From NCBI RefSeq assembly GCF_004359215.1, contig NC_090610.1, forward strand, positions 15,689,860 through 15,727,250: DNA of 37,391 nucleotides, read 5' to 3'. Origin of the DNA: Bremia lactucae (lineage: Eukaryota; Oomycota; Peronosporomycetes; Peronosporales; Peronosporaceae). The position numbers and the translations under genes are program-made. This document shows, in pieces, positions 27,791-37,310 of this stretch; the first letter of the stretch is position 1, and the number at the start of each line of letters is the position of its first letter. The notes under the pieces are model-generated. The model worked only from the letters and a program-made list of their open reading frames with translations, did no database searches and was not told where the DNA came from.

Positions 27791-28510
27791 AACAATAAGT
27801 GTCCCATCGTCAACATTACTTGACGACGTTAGAAGAGCTTATCAAGAAGATAAGGCTCTGAGAGGGTTGTTGGATTACCTTAGAAATATATTTACACAAT
27901 ATAACAATCCTTAAAAGGAATGTGGAAATTATATCGATCCGCAACAGACTTATATACAATATGCAATGGTTTACTGTATTATAAAGCCATTGCTGGCGAC
28001 ACACCTCGTGTCGTCATCTCTACCCATAACGATTTGCGTTTACGCATCATGTATGAGAACCACGATGCACCAATAATCGGTCCGACGTGAGAAGACTTAT
28101 CTCACAAGTAGTTGCGACTTCTACTGGCCACGGCAGTATAAGTTCGTCCGCAAGTAGACGTGCTTGCAAAGTTTCTCAACGGGTACAGCCCAGTGCTTCA
28201 TCCCGAGCTCCGTTACAACCTCTGCCTGTTCCGGCAGAGTGTTGGCAGTCTGTACCCATGGACTTCATGTTCGGATTTCCCGACGACGAACATAAGAACA
28301 AGCAATTAGTGTTTTTGTTGATCGTTTCAGAAAAATATTACATCTTGCTCAGTACATCACAGCCAAAGGCTGTGCTCGTTCCTTTGTTGACACGAATTTC
28401 GACTCCATGAGTTACCCCGCGAGCTGGTCTCAGATTGAGACCCTAGATTCACGGCAGAATTTTGGCAAAAACTGTGTTCAAATCAGGCGGACGGGCAAAC
28501 GGAGCGGAAC
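27791..28510 (+). pseudogene. pol: B2 linker, zinc finger remnant and integrase core start
   Basis: LLDDVRRAYQEDKALRGLL-type linker residues, RLRIMYENHDAP (finger start), ACKVSQRVQPSASSRAPLQP, CWQSVPMDFMFGFPDDEHKN (first Asp) and PRELVSD-like remnants lead to DGQTER at the block end. The finger Cys pair is C..S here (ACKVSQR). Frame breaks at several points. Confidence 0.78.
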
Positions 28511-29090
28511 AGGTTTCCGGGGACCTTTTCCTGGAGTATACCCTTCAACTGCCTCTCATGATAACTTTGTCATCACCAATACGCAAGCTGTGGTTGCGCT
28601 ACCAAAGCGAGATCCTCTACGATCGACTCTCCAGTCGATCTAGGACTTTCGAACTGTCTCTTATAGACGGATTTTTAAACTTTCTTGAATGTTGCTTTTC
28701 AAGAAAGCATCCTTGTTTCGTACCACTCAATTATTCGAGTGGTCGAACTTCGACGCTGCCTGTGCTTGTGCACAGCCGTCGGTAAATATGTTCCACGTCA
28801 CACTGGTGGACCTTCGACGCTGCCTGTGCTTGTGCCAACCGTCGAGATCTAACTCCACAATGTGTTGGGTATTCACATTGAGGTCTTGTGAAGTTATGCT
28901 AACGACCGAACCAAATGTGAGGCCATCGCACTAGCTTGTAGGACATCTACACGTTTGTGGACGCTCCAAGACGTCCATCAGTTGGCCATCTGATGAACAA
29001 GAGACAGGCATCGTCACGGCTTGATGCTGCCAATTTATACATGGCTCGTACTTTCTGAGCCATAGTAATGACAGCAAATTTTTTGTCATC
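28511..29090 (-). pseudogene. pol: B2 protease-RT spacer
   Basis: DNA matches B1 4600-5160: a block around CTGCCTGTGCTTGTGC repeated twice (28753, 28815), then the Cys-rich stretch near 28860-28985 with several frame breaks. No open frame remains. Confidence 0.65.
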
Positions 29091-29345
29091 CTAATCTAGT
29101 ACGATGAATTAATCATCGTACTGTCTACCCTTTAGCGTGTATTGCATACCGAGTACACGTTTCTTAACCGTTACAGATGCGCTGTTGCTAGACGCACTGT
29201 CATCTTCGTTTGAGAGATATCGCGCTCAATAAGTTTGAGTCTGCGATCTTCTAGCGATTATCGTCTGATAAAACTATTCGACGCCTCACAATCGACTAGG
29301 GACTTAAGTGGCAAATTATTTGACACTTTTATTTTCAGGGTGATG
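29091..29345 (-). pseudogene. pol: B2 protease, catalytic Gly lost
   Basis: LKSLVDCEASNSFIRR, then a stop, SLEDRRLKLIERDIS and KMTVRLAT are the protease as in B1. DCG has become DCE at 29283-29297, so it cannot work. Confidence 0.75.
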
Positions 29346-30595
29346 AGGTCGACCTCATGCCCTGGGACAGTTTCACACAATGGTTGTGTATGAGGAGCCA
29401 CTTTCGTCAGTAGACCTGCAAATTCTTTTCAGTTGTTGGATCAGTAGGGCTCTCTGCACCTACTGACCCCGACCATTTTTTGACGATTCGACTCGCGTTG
29501 CGATTTCGCAACAGCATCGGATCCGCGTCCCCCGCTGCTCCTAGCGATAGGTCGGCCTTTTCGCCCAGTGTTAGGCACTGGCCGTGGGGAACTACGTCCA
29601 TAGGCGTAGTGGCCCGTCTTTTGACAACGATTACATTTTGTAAACGTTTGTAACTTGAAGAGTGAGGTTTCTTGCTCTCTACGTACGAGAGATCCATGGG
29701 TTCTAGACCTCCATTATCATGTCGCCTCGGTGGACGATATGCACCAGAGTGGACGAAAGCCTGTTTCAGACTAAAGTCCTCCTGTTCCGCTATAGAGATC
29801 GCTTGGTCTAGCGACTCCAGTTCTAGCCGGAACAGGTAGATATTAACAGGTCCGTCTGCAAGACCTTTGATAAACACAGTCACCTGTGTTTGTTCATCAA
29901 TCGGATGACTCACGATCAACTAACCTGGTATTGTGTATGTTGGGCATATACTTGAATGTCACGCTTGCCCTGCTTTAAATCCAGGAGCTCAGCCCGAGCC
30001 CTGAATTCGGCGCTTGGCGGCTCAATTGTTTGTCTGAGCCGGGTCTTCACGACCTAAAGACTAATGGGTCGTGAAGCTTGAGCCTTAAGGCCCAAGATTT
30101 GGCACGTCCGGCAAAGTTGGACATGCCAAATATCACTTTTGTCGCACCATCACTGGTACGACCAGCTTTTATGGCGTCATCTAACTCGACGAACCCTCTC
30201 AAAAGGGAGTCGCCTTCGACTGCCTCAAACTTAATAATTTCTATTTTTAAGCTTTTGGGTCGACGCGGAAGCGTCAGCCCATTAGCAGCATATACATACT
30301 GCTGTCTCCACAGTTCCATCTGTTGAGCACCCTGTTCTGTCAATACTTATGTATGTTGAGAACCTTGCTAGTGAAGCAAGACTACTTTCTCTTGGGCCCG
30401 TCGAGTTCGTGTTGAATGAACTCGGCTACGACCGCATGCTGTTCATCTCTGCCCAGAGTGTACAGCATAGCGCCAACGGCTGGCCCGCCTACGTCCATTC
30501 GAGGTCACTCAAATCAGTAAATCTCTTACGCGTTGCGTGATTAACCTTCTTGAGGGGCTTAGAAGCTCCCTCCTTCTTCATCAAACATGTCCATG
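29346..30595 (-). pseudogene. gag: B2 gag, broken
   Basis: MDMFDEEGGSF begins near 30592 and soon hits stops. GAQQMELWRQQYV, LTLPRRPKSLKIEIIKF and SLLRGFVELDDAIKAGRTSD (30343-30047) are the capsid N-terminal part; VTVFIKGLADGPVNIYLFRL and LESLDQAISIAEQEDFSLKQ (29919-29800) the C-terminal part; EPMDLSYVESKKPHSSSYKR precedes a zinc knuckle that is frameshifted. At least four stops or shifts. Confidence 0.82.
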
Positions 30596-30625
30596 TTGAA
30601 TGAAACGTGCGTGGGCCGTTGAATG

Positions 30626-30643
30626 GACTACGAAGTGCTACCA
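30626..30643 (-). other. B2 primer binding site
   Basis: On the minus strand TGGTAGCACTTCGTAGTC starts two bases after the LTR end CGATACA. The same sequence follows the B3 5' LTR. It complements a tRNA ending UGCUACCA. Confidence 0.7.
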
Positions 30644-30645
30644 GG

Positions 30646-31131
30646 TGTATCGGGGCACCTTACACTAGTACTGATCAGTAGTAGTTAACCTTACCTTGAT
30701 TACAGTGTAGGTAGGGTGCCTCGAAACTTCACGTACAGAAGAGTACAGAGGAAGATTTCTAAGTAGCTAAGGGTCTTTTGCTAATAGAGGTAATTCAATG
30801 GATTTAGAATTACGGAAAAGTAAAACTGCATTAAAATAATTAGTTTCCTACGAAACGATCTTCTATCTACAACTGAATTTATTACATAATATCTAACTAA
30901 GTATAGCGCCTCCTTGCGCACCGCGCAATCGTGTTCTTGAAACGATTGGCAGGGTTGATTTAGACTTAAATCAACCAATCAATAGAGCTAATGTCCTATT
31001 GCATCAATAATATCAAATTCTGTAGTATTGGAACTTTATAAATCAGAATTAATACAGATAATAATTTCTTACGTTTTTGCTTATTTCCTCTGATAGGAAA
31101 TAATACTTATGTAACGGGACATCCCTTTACA
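30646..31131 (-). repeat. B2 5' LTR (LTR-a)
   Basis: The minus strand begins TGTAAAGGGATGTCCCGTTA at 31131 and ends CCCCGATACA at 30646, 486 bases, with the TGTAA.GGG / CCCCG.TACA terminal repeat of this family. The interior is AT-rich and has a TTGATTTAGACTTAAATCAA palindrome at about 30954. Partial copies follow at 31555 and 32036. Confidence 0.8.
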
Positions 31132-31554
31132 CTATCATCGTATTTAAAATACTTAATTACTAAAATCTTATTTAGTATAAGTAGCAAATGTGGTCACCGC
31201 CAAATTCATATCTGGCGGCCAAATCTAGTTTTAAATTAGCTAGGACAAGGCTTTTAGATTTACATGATTAAATAAAGTTCGTTTCCCCTTTTGATATTAA
31301 AGCGTCTAGTGCCTTCTTTAGGCTTGCGCATTGATCTGTAAAAGATAGAAGCCGTTTTAAGGTACACACTCTCGGGCACTAGTTGCCACTTGATTTTACG
31401 AACCTCTGAATCCCTTGAACTAGGATTCATTAAGCTTTAATAACTTATACGACTCCCTGAGTTGTAAAACCCATTATTTTTATAAAACGAAGAGACTCTC
31501 TGAGTCTAAAAGTCTTCATCTGCCTTCAGGAGCGAGGTAGTTCCGCTACAAGAG
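31132..31554. other. Unassigned AT-rich DNA between inverted LTRs
   Basis: About 420 bases without a convincing ORF. A GGTCACCGCCAAATTC / TCTGGCGGCCAAATCT near-palindrome sits at about 31193-31226. I see no element match in the window. Confidence 0.5.
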
Positions 31555-32025
31555 AAATAGTAAATATTATTTCCTATTAGAGGAAAATAAATAAAGAAGT
31601 ATAAAATTATTATATTTATTAATTTTGACTTAAATAGTTCTATTATTACCAAATTTTATATTTTGGATGCAATAAGACATCAGCTCTATTGCTTGGTTGA
31701 TTTAAGTCTAAATCAACCCCGCCAATCATTACAAGACACGATTGTGCGGTGCGCAAGGAGACGCCATACTAAAGTTAGATAGTAGCGTAATAAGTTCAGC
31801 AGAAGATAGAAGATCGGTACGTAGGAACTAAAAATATTAATTCAATTTTACTTTTCTTGATTCTAAAACCTTAATTTAGACCGATGAAGCTTAAGACTCT
31901 TAGCTTCATAAGAAACCTTTCTCTGTACCTTCGTGTACGTGAAGGTTACAGGGACCTCACCTTCATTGTAATCAGTGTAAGGTTAACTAGTACTGATCCG
32001 TACTAGTGGGAGGTGCTCCGTTTCA
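31555..32025 (+). repeat. Family B LTR, inverted copy (LTR-b)
   Basis: The + strand matches the reverse complement of LTR-a from the TATTATTTCCTAT block through TTGATTTAAGTCTAAATCAA and GTGCGCAAGGAG to ACTAGTACTGATC and GGTGCTCCGTTTCA. The first about 30 bases are diverged. With LTR-a it forms a large inverted repeat. Confidence 0.75.
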
Positions 32026-32035
32026 CTAACTATGT

Positions 32036-32190
32036 ATGGCGCCCACTTGCGCACCGCTCAATCGTGCTTGTGGTTTATTTAAACTTAAATTAACCAATCA
32101 ATAGAACTGATGTCTTATTGCGTTTATATTACAAAATTTGGTATTAGTGGAACTATTGAGTCAAATTGTTAATAAAGATGATAAATTTGA
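32036..32190 (-). repeat. Family B LTR fragment (LTR-c)
   Basis: Matches LTR-a 30905-31065 (CTTGCGCACCGC, ATTAACCAATCAATAGA, GATGTC.TATTGC). Cut on the right by the Mutator-like element. Confidence 0.7.
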
Positions 32191-32194
32191 AGAG

Positions 32195-33420
32195 CCGGTA
32201 TATCCACACACCCCTTTCGGTATAGCCACACCCTCCGGCTTACACCGCTAAATAATCACATACCCGGCTTATACAGTCTTGTTAGTGGACGATTTTTTTA
32301 TATATAGATAGGATTGTTTAGAAATAGTACGTATATTGCTATTTTGTGGCCTGCTACCAGTTCTATATTTCTTCAAGAAGACTCAGTGCTCATGACGCAT
32401 GTGTTTTCTACGGTGCATTTGTACTGGTATTGAAGCTTTTCTTACAACTCATTCTCCAACGCGGGTGCAAATCGAGATTTCACCTTTGCTGTCCACGCGA
32501 GAAGCTGCTTGCTAAGTGAAAATTACCTGCATAAACAAATATTACAATTCTCGTGAGACCAAATCCTGTAAACTGAGTAGCAAGGTCGAGGAGATTTGCC
32601 GCAATGAAGGCATTAGCCGGTGTAGATTTAGTAATTAATTTTGTTTGACGACACGTGCGCTTGTTGTGACCTTCTTGACCACAGGCCCCGCATCTTCGAT
32701 TTTGTGGCCCTTGCCCCGTCTTTTCAATGTACTCAAATGCTGACGGATCACGTTTAGAATACTTCGATCCTTTGGCCGTCCACGCGTAGCCACTGAGGCC
32801 GGATCATATATCGATGTGTTTGAAATAGATGCGAGGTTATTGAGATCTTGCTCCAGGAGGCGTTTCCTGTGCAGAGGAATCCCTGAGTGATGCTCTTGCA
32901 ACTTGGCTATTATGTCCGAAAATTTTAACGCCCTGGCTTCCGGAAATGCTGCAAGATTATCGATCGCCTCACGGTTGTATGTTGCAACGAACAAAGTTAT
33001 ACTCAGTTCTAACCCAGCATTTAGATTCAGTTGGCGCTGAATAGTGACTGCCCATGAGCACATAAGAAGCCTTGTTGACTTTTTTGGCGTATCTTTGTGC
33101 CTTAGCTTCTGTACCCACCACCATGAGCGCATGCAAGCCACACCTCCCGAGTTTTTCGGTATTTGTCGGCCTTCGTGCGTAATTTCTTCGTTGAATAACC
33201 TTTTTGCCACGCAGACGTTTTGATTGCCTCCTCCCCATTGTCATGGGTCTCATCAATTTGTTCTGGAGGTGGAGCAAGCGCCATGGTGAAGACCGAGTAT
33301 TAATATTAGCGGAGTTGTAGCGATGCACATTCTGGAATAAATACAGAAATCATTAACACTGTAAACGGAAGTTGCAATACCTTTCCTATCATATTTTTTT
33401 GAGTGGTGTGGCTATATCCT
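32195..33420 (-). mobile_element. Mutator-like (MULE) DNA transposon, internally deleted
   Basis: TATAGCCACACC at 32221-32232 is repeated inverted at 33405-33416, with more similarity around it and a related TATATCCACACACC at 32203 giving short terminal inverted repeats. Between them, on the minus strand, is a transposase with a FAR1-type N-terminal domain and a C-terminal zinc knuckle but no MULE catalytic core. I did not find a clear target-site duplication. Confidence 0.6.
32612..33284 (-). pseudogene. MULE/FAR1-like transposase, core deleted, frameshifted
   Basis: From ATG 33284: MALAPPPEQIDETHDNGEEA and TREVWLACAHGGGYRS, then in a second frame QKLRHKDTPKKSTRLLMCSW, AIDNLAAFPEARALKFSDII and DPASVATRGRPKDRS. 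A third frame (32710-32620) gives RRCGACGQEGHNKRTCRQTK, a CX2CX4HX4C zinc knuckle. The N-terminal part is the FAR1-like DNA-binding fold (VWLAC..GG.YR, then a Cys); the end is the usual MULE tail. The roughly 300-residue DDE core expected between them is missing. At least two frameshifts. Confidence 0.65.
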
Positions 33421-33697
33421 TCTAACGATTAATTACAGCTTATGCTTACGCATAAGTAAAGCACCTTTTGGACGCGGAGAAGAGGACGCAATGGCTCCTT
33501 AAGTACTTGCCGTACTAGGAAGCTCATTGCGAAGACCAGCAGCGCAATAAAGAAAGGTATTGCCACCGCCGTTTACAGTGGGTGTACCTATACCGGTTCC
33601 CTAAATTTGTACTTCTTTCTTTTTTTCTGATAAAAAATAATTTATTGCTCCTCTTGTAGGAACAACATTTATTTGACGGACTCTTCGTTACAGCAAG
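33421..33697. other. Gene-free stretch between MULE and B3 LTR
   Basis: No ORF or repeat match recognised. A CTTATGC-TTAC-GCATAAG hairpin lies at about 33438-33456. Confidence 0.5.
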
Positions 33698-34137
33698 TGT
33701 AACGGGGCACTGCCGACTTGTACTGCTTCAGTACAAGTATACTTCGCACTGCTTTCAGTGCGAGTGGTCCTCACGTCATTTCACATACACTAGTACGTGT
33801 AGAAGAAGACTCTCTTATAAATACTTGCTTTAAAATAGGTTAGAAGTAAACTGTATTTATCATAATTACGTTCTGCTGTTTCTATCTATTTAATACTAAC
33901 TTAATTATATGCTAATACAAAACATGTAATAAAGTCTTATCTGTCTCTCTCTTTGCGCTCGTCCAGTGCTGACTGGACCGCGGAGCAAGTAGACATAATG
34001 GCCTATATCTATTAATGGATAAGCTTTTCAAATATTATGATGTTAAGTAATATTCTCCAAATATTATCTACCTTTTAATAATATATTAATTAACAACCTT
34101 TAAGTGTTGATTTCATGTAACGATACACCCCGTTACA
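33698..34137 (-). repeat. B3 3' LTR
   Basis: The minus strand starts TGTAACGGGGTGTATCG at 34137 and ends at 33698 (TGTAACGGGGCACTGCCGAC on the + strand). The last 80 bases match the 5' LTR at 37311-37391, including CTTGTACTGCTTCAGTACAAG. Length 440. Confidence 0.83.
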
Positions 34138-34152
34138 TCACCCCTCCCTTAA
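34138..34152 (-). other. B3 polypurine tract
   Basis: The minus strand reads TTTAAGGGAGGGGTGA directly before the 3' LTR, the expected plus-strand primer. It fixes the orientation of B3. Confidence 0.75.
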
Positions 34153-34221
34153 ACGACAATCACTCTGACTGTCATTGAATAGAGGGTCACTATGAGACCA
34201 CTAAATTGAAAACGATGTTGA

Positions 34222-35679
34222 TTGGTCAGAACCATCATTTTTAATTCTATCGCATTATTTAACGAGTCCATGCGGTGTGCCAATAGTGCGGCGCCTTCGG
34301 CTGCGGTACATGCAGCCGCGGATATGGCATTATTGTTTTTTGCGGCAGACATTTTGTCTGCCGTAGTGCCATCTTCTCCCGCAACATTAAATGTTGCGGG
34401 TGCACGTGGTGAGTCACCAAGTGCGTGCAACCTCACTTTGGCGCTCGACTATGAATGCGAGTCGGATGAGATGGCCGACTCGGGGAGAGCAGAATAGTCG
34501 CGGAACATCGTCCGGCGGCTGACTATGAACCTTCGAATGAGGGGGCGCAATCGGGTAAACGTGCAAATTGCATTTGCTATAGCATGTTCGGTTCCGACGA
34601 TGAGGATGATAATTCATCGCCAGCACCGTCTCTCGTGCCCGTCACAGCACTGGTTCCTGTGCGTGGCGATGACGATGGCGTAAGCCATCGTTATAAAAGT
34701 TATCGTGGTATCCCTGCTTCAGTGGGTACCACTCAGGGGAGTCCAGAAAATAAAATTTCTCGTCTTGCTCCGAGAAGAAGCTGTGGCTTTTGCCCGAACG
34801 GTAAGTCAGTAACTTTTCTGGAGAGACTACTCCTCACAATAAATATCCCTTATTTATTGCGACAAATCTACATAGACTTGATTCTAGCGCGAAGAACTTT
34901 CGCGCTGAAGAAGACTTTTATCTCGATGCTTTTCTTGAGCATCAATGGTACAGTGGCAACAACAAGCGTGATAAATGCTCGTTGATGCAAGCCTAGAACG
35001 CGATTACTCGCAATGTCAAAGACATTGGACGCGATGCGTGGCTTCAAAGACTTAACGCAATTCGCGTTTAGTTTGTGAAACGAACTCCAACCGGTGCAAA
35101 GTATAAACGTCATCGGTTGTCTCGTGAGGTAGGACTTCCGTGCCTCACGTGGGGTGATCCGTGTCCGTGTCGTGTCGACAACACGAAACGAGTGAAAGGG
35201 GATGTTTATTCTCTTTTTCTCCCTGGGAAAGCGCTCGCATCTCTATTGAGATGCGCAATGCGATTGATGTTTTGAAATCGATTTACAAGCGCAAGGGGCG
35301 CGTGTTTTCCGATGGACCTTCTGAACCATCGGATGGGTCTCGTCATACTGACGGACGAGGCCCTCAACGTCAGCAACTAGCTGGAAACGAGGCTCCCAGC
35401 TGTCATGTGAAGGTGGATAACCACGCCAGCGAACAAGATAACTCGTTCGCTGCCCCTTCACATCACGGTGGTTTTGAATACGTTCCACAAGGAAATGTTG
35501 ACCACCATGGGAATCCAGCAATGGTTGTGGTGGAGGAGGGAAAATTAATTCCGACCTGTGTGTCGGATCTAGGGTCGAAGATCGACAAACCCGACCGCTA
35601 CCTCCAAGTATTGGATGTGGGTCTTGAACACGAACGTGGTAAGCGTCACTCGTTGGGGCAGCCGTGCAGACTCAAGTAG
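34222..35679 (+). pseudogene. Antisense ORF, family B type, in B3
   Basis: Opposite to B3 pol: an Ala-rich start (NSAAPSAAVHAAADMALLFF, SPATLNVAGARGESPSACN; 34222-34497), then FGSDDEDDNSSPAPS and RGDDDGVSHRYKS (34584-34985). The conserved domain follows by frame change (AEEDFYLDAFLEHQWYSG at about 34904), then RHRLSREVGLPCLTWGDPCP near 35110. The third frame (35161-35679) is open for 172 residues: IEMRNAIDVLKSIYKRKGRV, HGGFEYVPQGNVDHHGNPAM. It crosses the chromodomain in antisense. The coiled coil is lost with the pol deletion at 35677. Function unknown. Confidence 0.6.
35243..35521 (-). pseudogene. pol: B3 chromodomain
   Basis: GGQHFLVERIQNHRDVKG, TSYLVRWRGYPPSHDSWEPR and QLVADVEGLVRQYDETHP form an intact chromodomain with the W..Y and W cage positions. 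It is the end of pol; upstream (35522-35677) is only a short linker because integrase is deleted. Confidence 0.88.
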
Positions 35680-36610
35680 GGACGATGACACGTGGAGTGT
35701 CGCCGGCAACGGCTGTGTAGTACAGTAAGCCGTTGTGTGTTGTGTATCGACCTGATGACGATCGATATGAAGCCGGAAAATCTTAAAAAAATATATTGAA
35801 TGGATTCATTAAATGATCCATCAAACATAGAAGGTCCTTATCTTCTTTGTAGGCTTTCTTTGTCACCAACTAGAACACTTGAAATGAGTGTTGCAGAAGT
35901 GGGATTATTTTTACTGTTAGGATGCGCAGCCGGCTCGAATCGGGTCAGCGTGGTAACGCATCAGCGTGGAAACGCATCAGCGTGGTAACGCATCAGCGAA
36001 GACATTAAGTCGTCCTGGTTTATATTCGACGGAGAAGTTATACTCCGCGAAGAAGGATAGCCACCTCGCCATTCTTTGCGAGAGGTGTGGGCTATTGACG
36101 GCCGTGCGTAATGACGCATGGTCCGTATATACGATAAACGGTCTATCTCCTCGATAGACCCTAAACTTAGCCAGTGCATATTTCATGGCAAGGAGTTCCT
36201 TGTCATGCACTGGATAATTGCGTTCAGCTGGTTGCAGCTGACGCGATTGGTAACAGACGACGCGCTCCGCGCCATCTGTATCGTATTGCATTAACGCACA
36301 GCCGATTGCGAAATCGCTGGCGTCACAGACCACATGGAATGGTCTGTCTTGATCCGCAATCGCCAATATGGGCGATTGCATCAAGCTTTGCTTGATACCT
36401 TCAAACGAACGCTGACAATCAGCGTTCCATAACCATTTCTCCTCTTTGATGAAGAGACGAGAGAGATGAACTGTCATCTCGGTTTAATTGCGGGAGTACT
36501 TGTGCAAGTACGCCGGTAGCCCATAGAACTTTTTAAGTCCCTTGACATCGTCTGGAATTGGCCAGTCGGTAATTGCCTTGATCTTTTCGGGATCAGGGCG
36601 CACTATCTAC
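35678..36610 (-). pseudogene. pol: B3 RT thumb and RNase H, with linker start
   Basis: RPDPEKIKAITDWP and YLHKYSR-type residues (36600-36490), then open frame 36477-35977: NADCQRSFEGIKQSLMQSPI, HVVCDASDFAIGCALMQYDT, RNYPVHDKELLAMKYALAKF, YTDHASLRTAVNSPHLSQRM and KPGRLNVFADALPR. The RNase H acidic residues are kept. A three-fold GTAACGCATCAGCGTGG-type repeat at 35953-35998 follows. The linker to integrase (35880-35680) is partly present and then fused to the chromodomain linker. Confidence 0.87.
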
Positions 36611-36621
36611 TCGACCTAGGA

Positions 36622-36975
36622 TCACCGTAATGCCCCTTTTGGGCAACCGATTGTGTTCCTTGAATGTCGCCCGCTAGGCGTACATTCATGTCTCAATCCA
36701 CTCGACTTATTCGAGTGGAGGATCTTCGGCGCTCCCTGTGCATTTGCACAGCCGCCAGCAGCTGACTCCACAGTGTGATTAGTAATCACACTGTGATATT
36801 GTGCAGTCGTACTAACGACCGTACCACAAGTAAGGCCATCGCACTCACTCGTAAAACATCCACACGCTTGTGGACGTACCAAGACGTTCAGCAGATGGCC
36901 ATCTGATGAACAAATGGCGGGCATATTTACGGATAAATGCTTCCAGCTGATTCTTGGCTCATACTTTCTAAACAT
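36622..36975 (-). pseudogene. pol: B3 protease end and Cys-rich spacer
   Basis: FRKYEPRISWKHLSVNMPA is the end of the protease domain. RPQACGCFTSECDGLTCG and STTAQYHSVITNHTVES follow, with four Cys spaced as C-x-C-x4-C-x4-C. It then runs into ALR and a deletion of RT at about 36610. Open for 117 residues. Confidence 0.75.
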
Positions 36976-36976
36976 A

Positions 36977-37261
36977 TCATCCCATCTGTACCTGCTGTAA
37001 CCTCAACAGTTCAACCTGTTGAGAGCCTTGCTGATTAAGCAAGGCAACCTTCTCCTTCACCTCGTCAAGTTCATGTTGTATGAACTTGGCCATGGCTGAA
37101 TGGAGGGCATCTCTGTCCAAACCGGACAGCATGGCCAGGATGGTATCATTCCCTACGGTCGATCTCATTCGTTCGACCGCACTCCTTTCTATGTCACTTA
37201 GAAAGGAGTAGCTTTCACGCGAAACGTGATGCGTATTCCCACTATCATCTAACATGTCCAT
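36977..37261 (-). pseudogene. gag: B3 gag N-terminus
   Basis: The ATG at 37261 starts MDMLDDSGNTHHVSRESYSF. ERSAVERMRSTVGNDTILAM and MAKFIQHELDEVKEKVALLN then QQVELLRLQQVQMG form a helical, coiled-coil-prone region. It lies 30 bases after the PBS. B2 has the same start (MDMFDEEG). The frame ends at a TGA as it meets the protease spacer, so capsid and knuckle are deleted. Confidence 0.78.
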
Positions 37262-37290
37262 GTTAGATGAAGGAAATGTGATCCTTGGAC

Positions 37291-37309
37291 GGACTACAAA
37301 GTGCTACCA
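37291..37309 (-). other. B3 primer binding site
   Basis: The minus strand reads TGGTAGCACTTTGTAGTCC, two bases after the LTR end CGATACA. It is identical to B2 apart from one base. Confidence 0.72.
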
Positions 37310-37310
37310 G

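Larger units (their letters stand above)
26219..28510 (+). mobile_element. Inverted block of B2 (RT, RNase H, integrase)
   Basis: The block begins with the pre-RT spacer and ends at the integrase DGQTER segment, in reverse orientation to the rest of B2. GTTCC at 26219-26223 and GGAAC at 28506-28510 are an inverted 5-bp pair at the two edges. In B1 the same spacer position is uninterrupted (about 4550-4600). Confidence 0.75.
23610..31131 (-). mobile_element. Ty3/gypsy element, family B copy B2 (internally inverted)
   Basis: Minus strand order from 31131: 5' LTR, PBS, gag, protease, spacer, then an inverted block 26219-28510 containing RT, RNase H and most of the integrase core, then the rest of integrase, chromodomain and 3' region with an antisense ORF. 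Flipping the block restores canonical order at both joints. The 3' LTR is missing; fragment K begins at about 23609. Confidence 0.82.

Noticed and set aside
30781..30978. Minus strand frame in LTR-a as a small gene
   Set aside because: Low-complexity AT-rich LTR sequence; the frame is broken in LTR-b and LTR-c.
34222..34497. Ala-rich hydrophobic frame as a membrane protein gene
   Set aside because: It is the N-terminal part of the broken antisense ORF in B3; the hydrophobic run is short and not conserved in B2.
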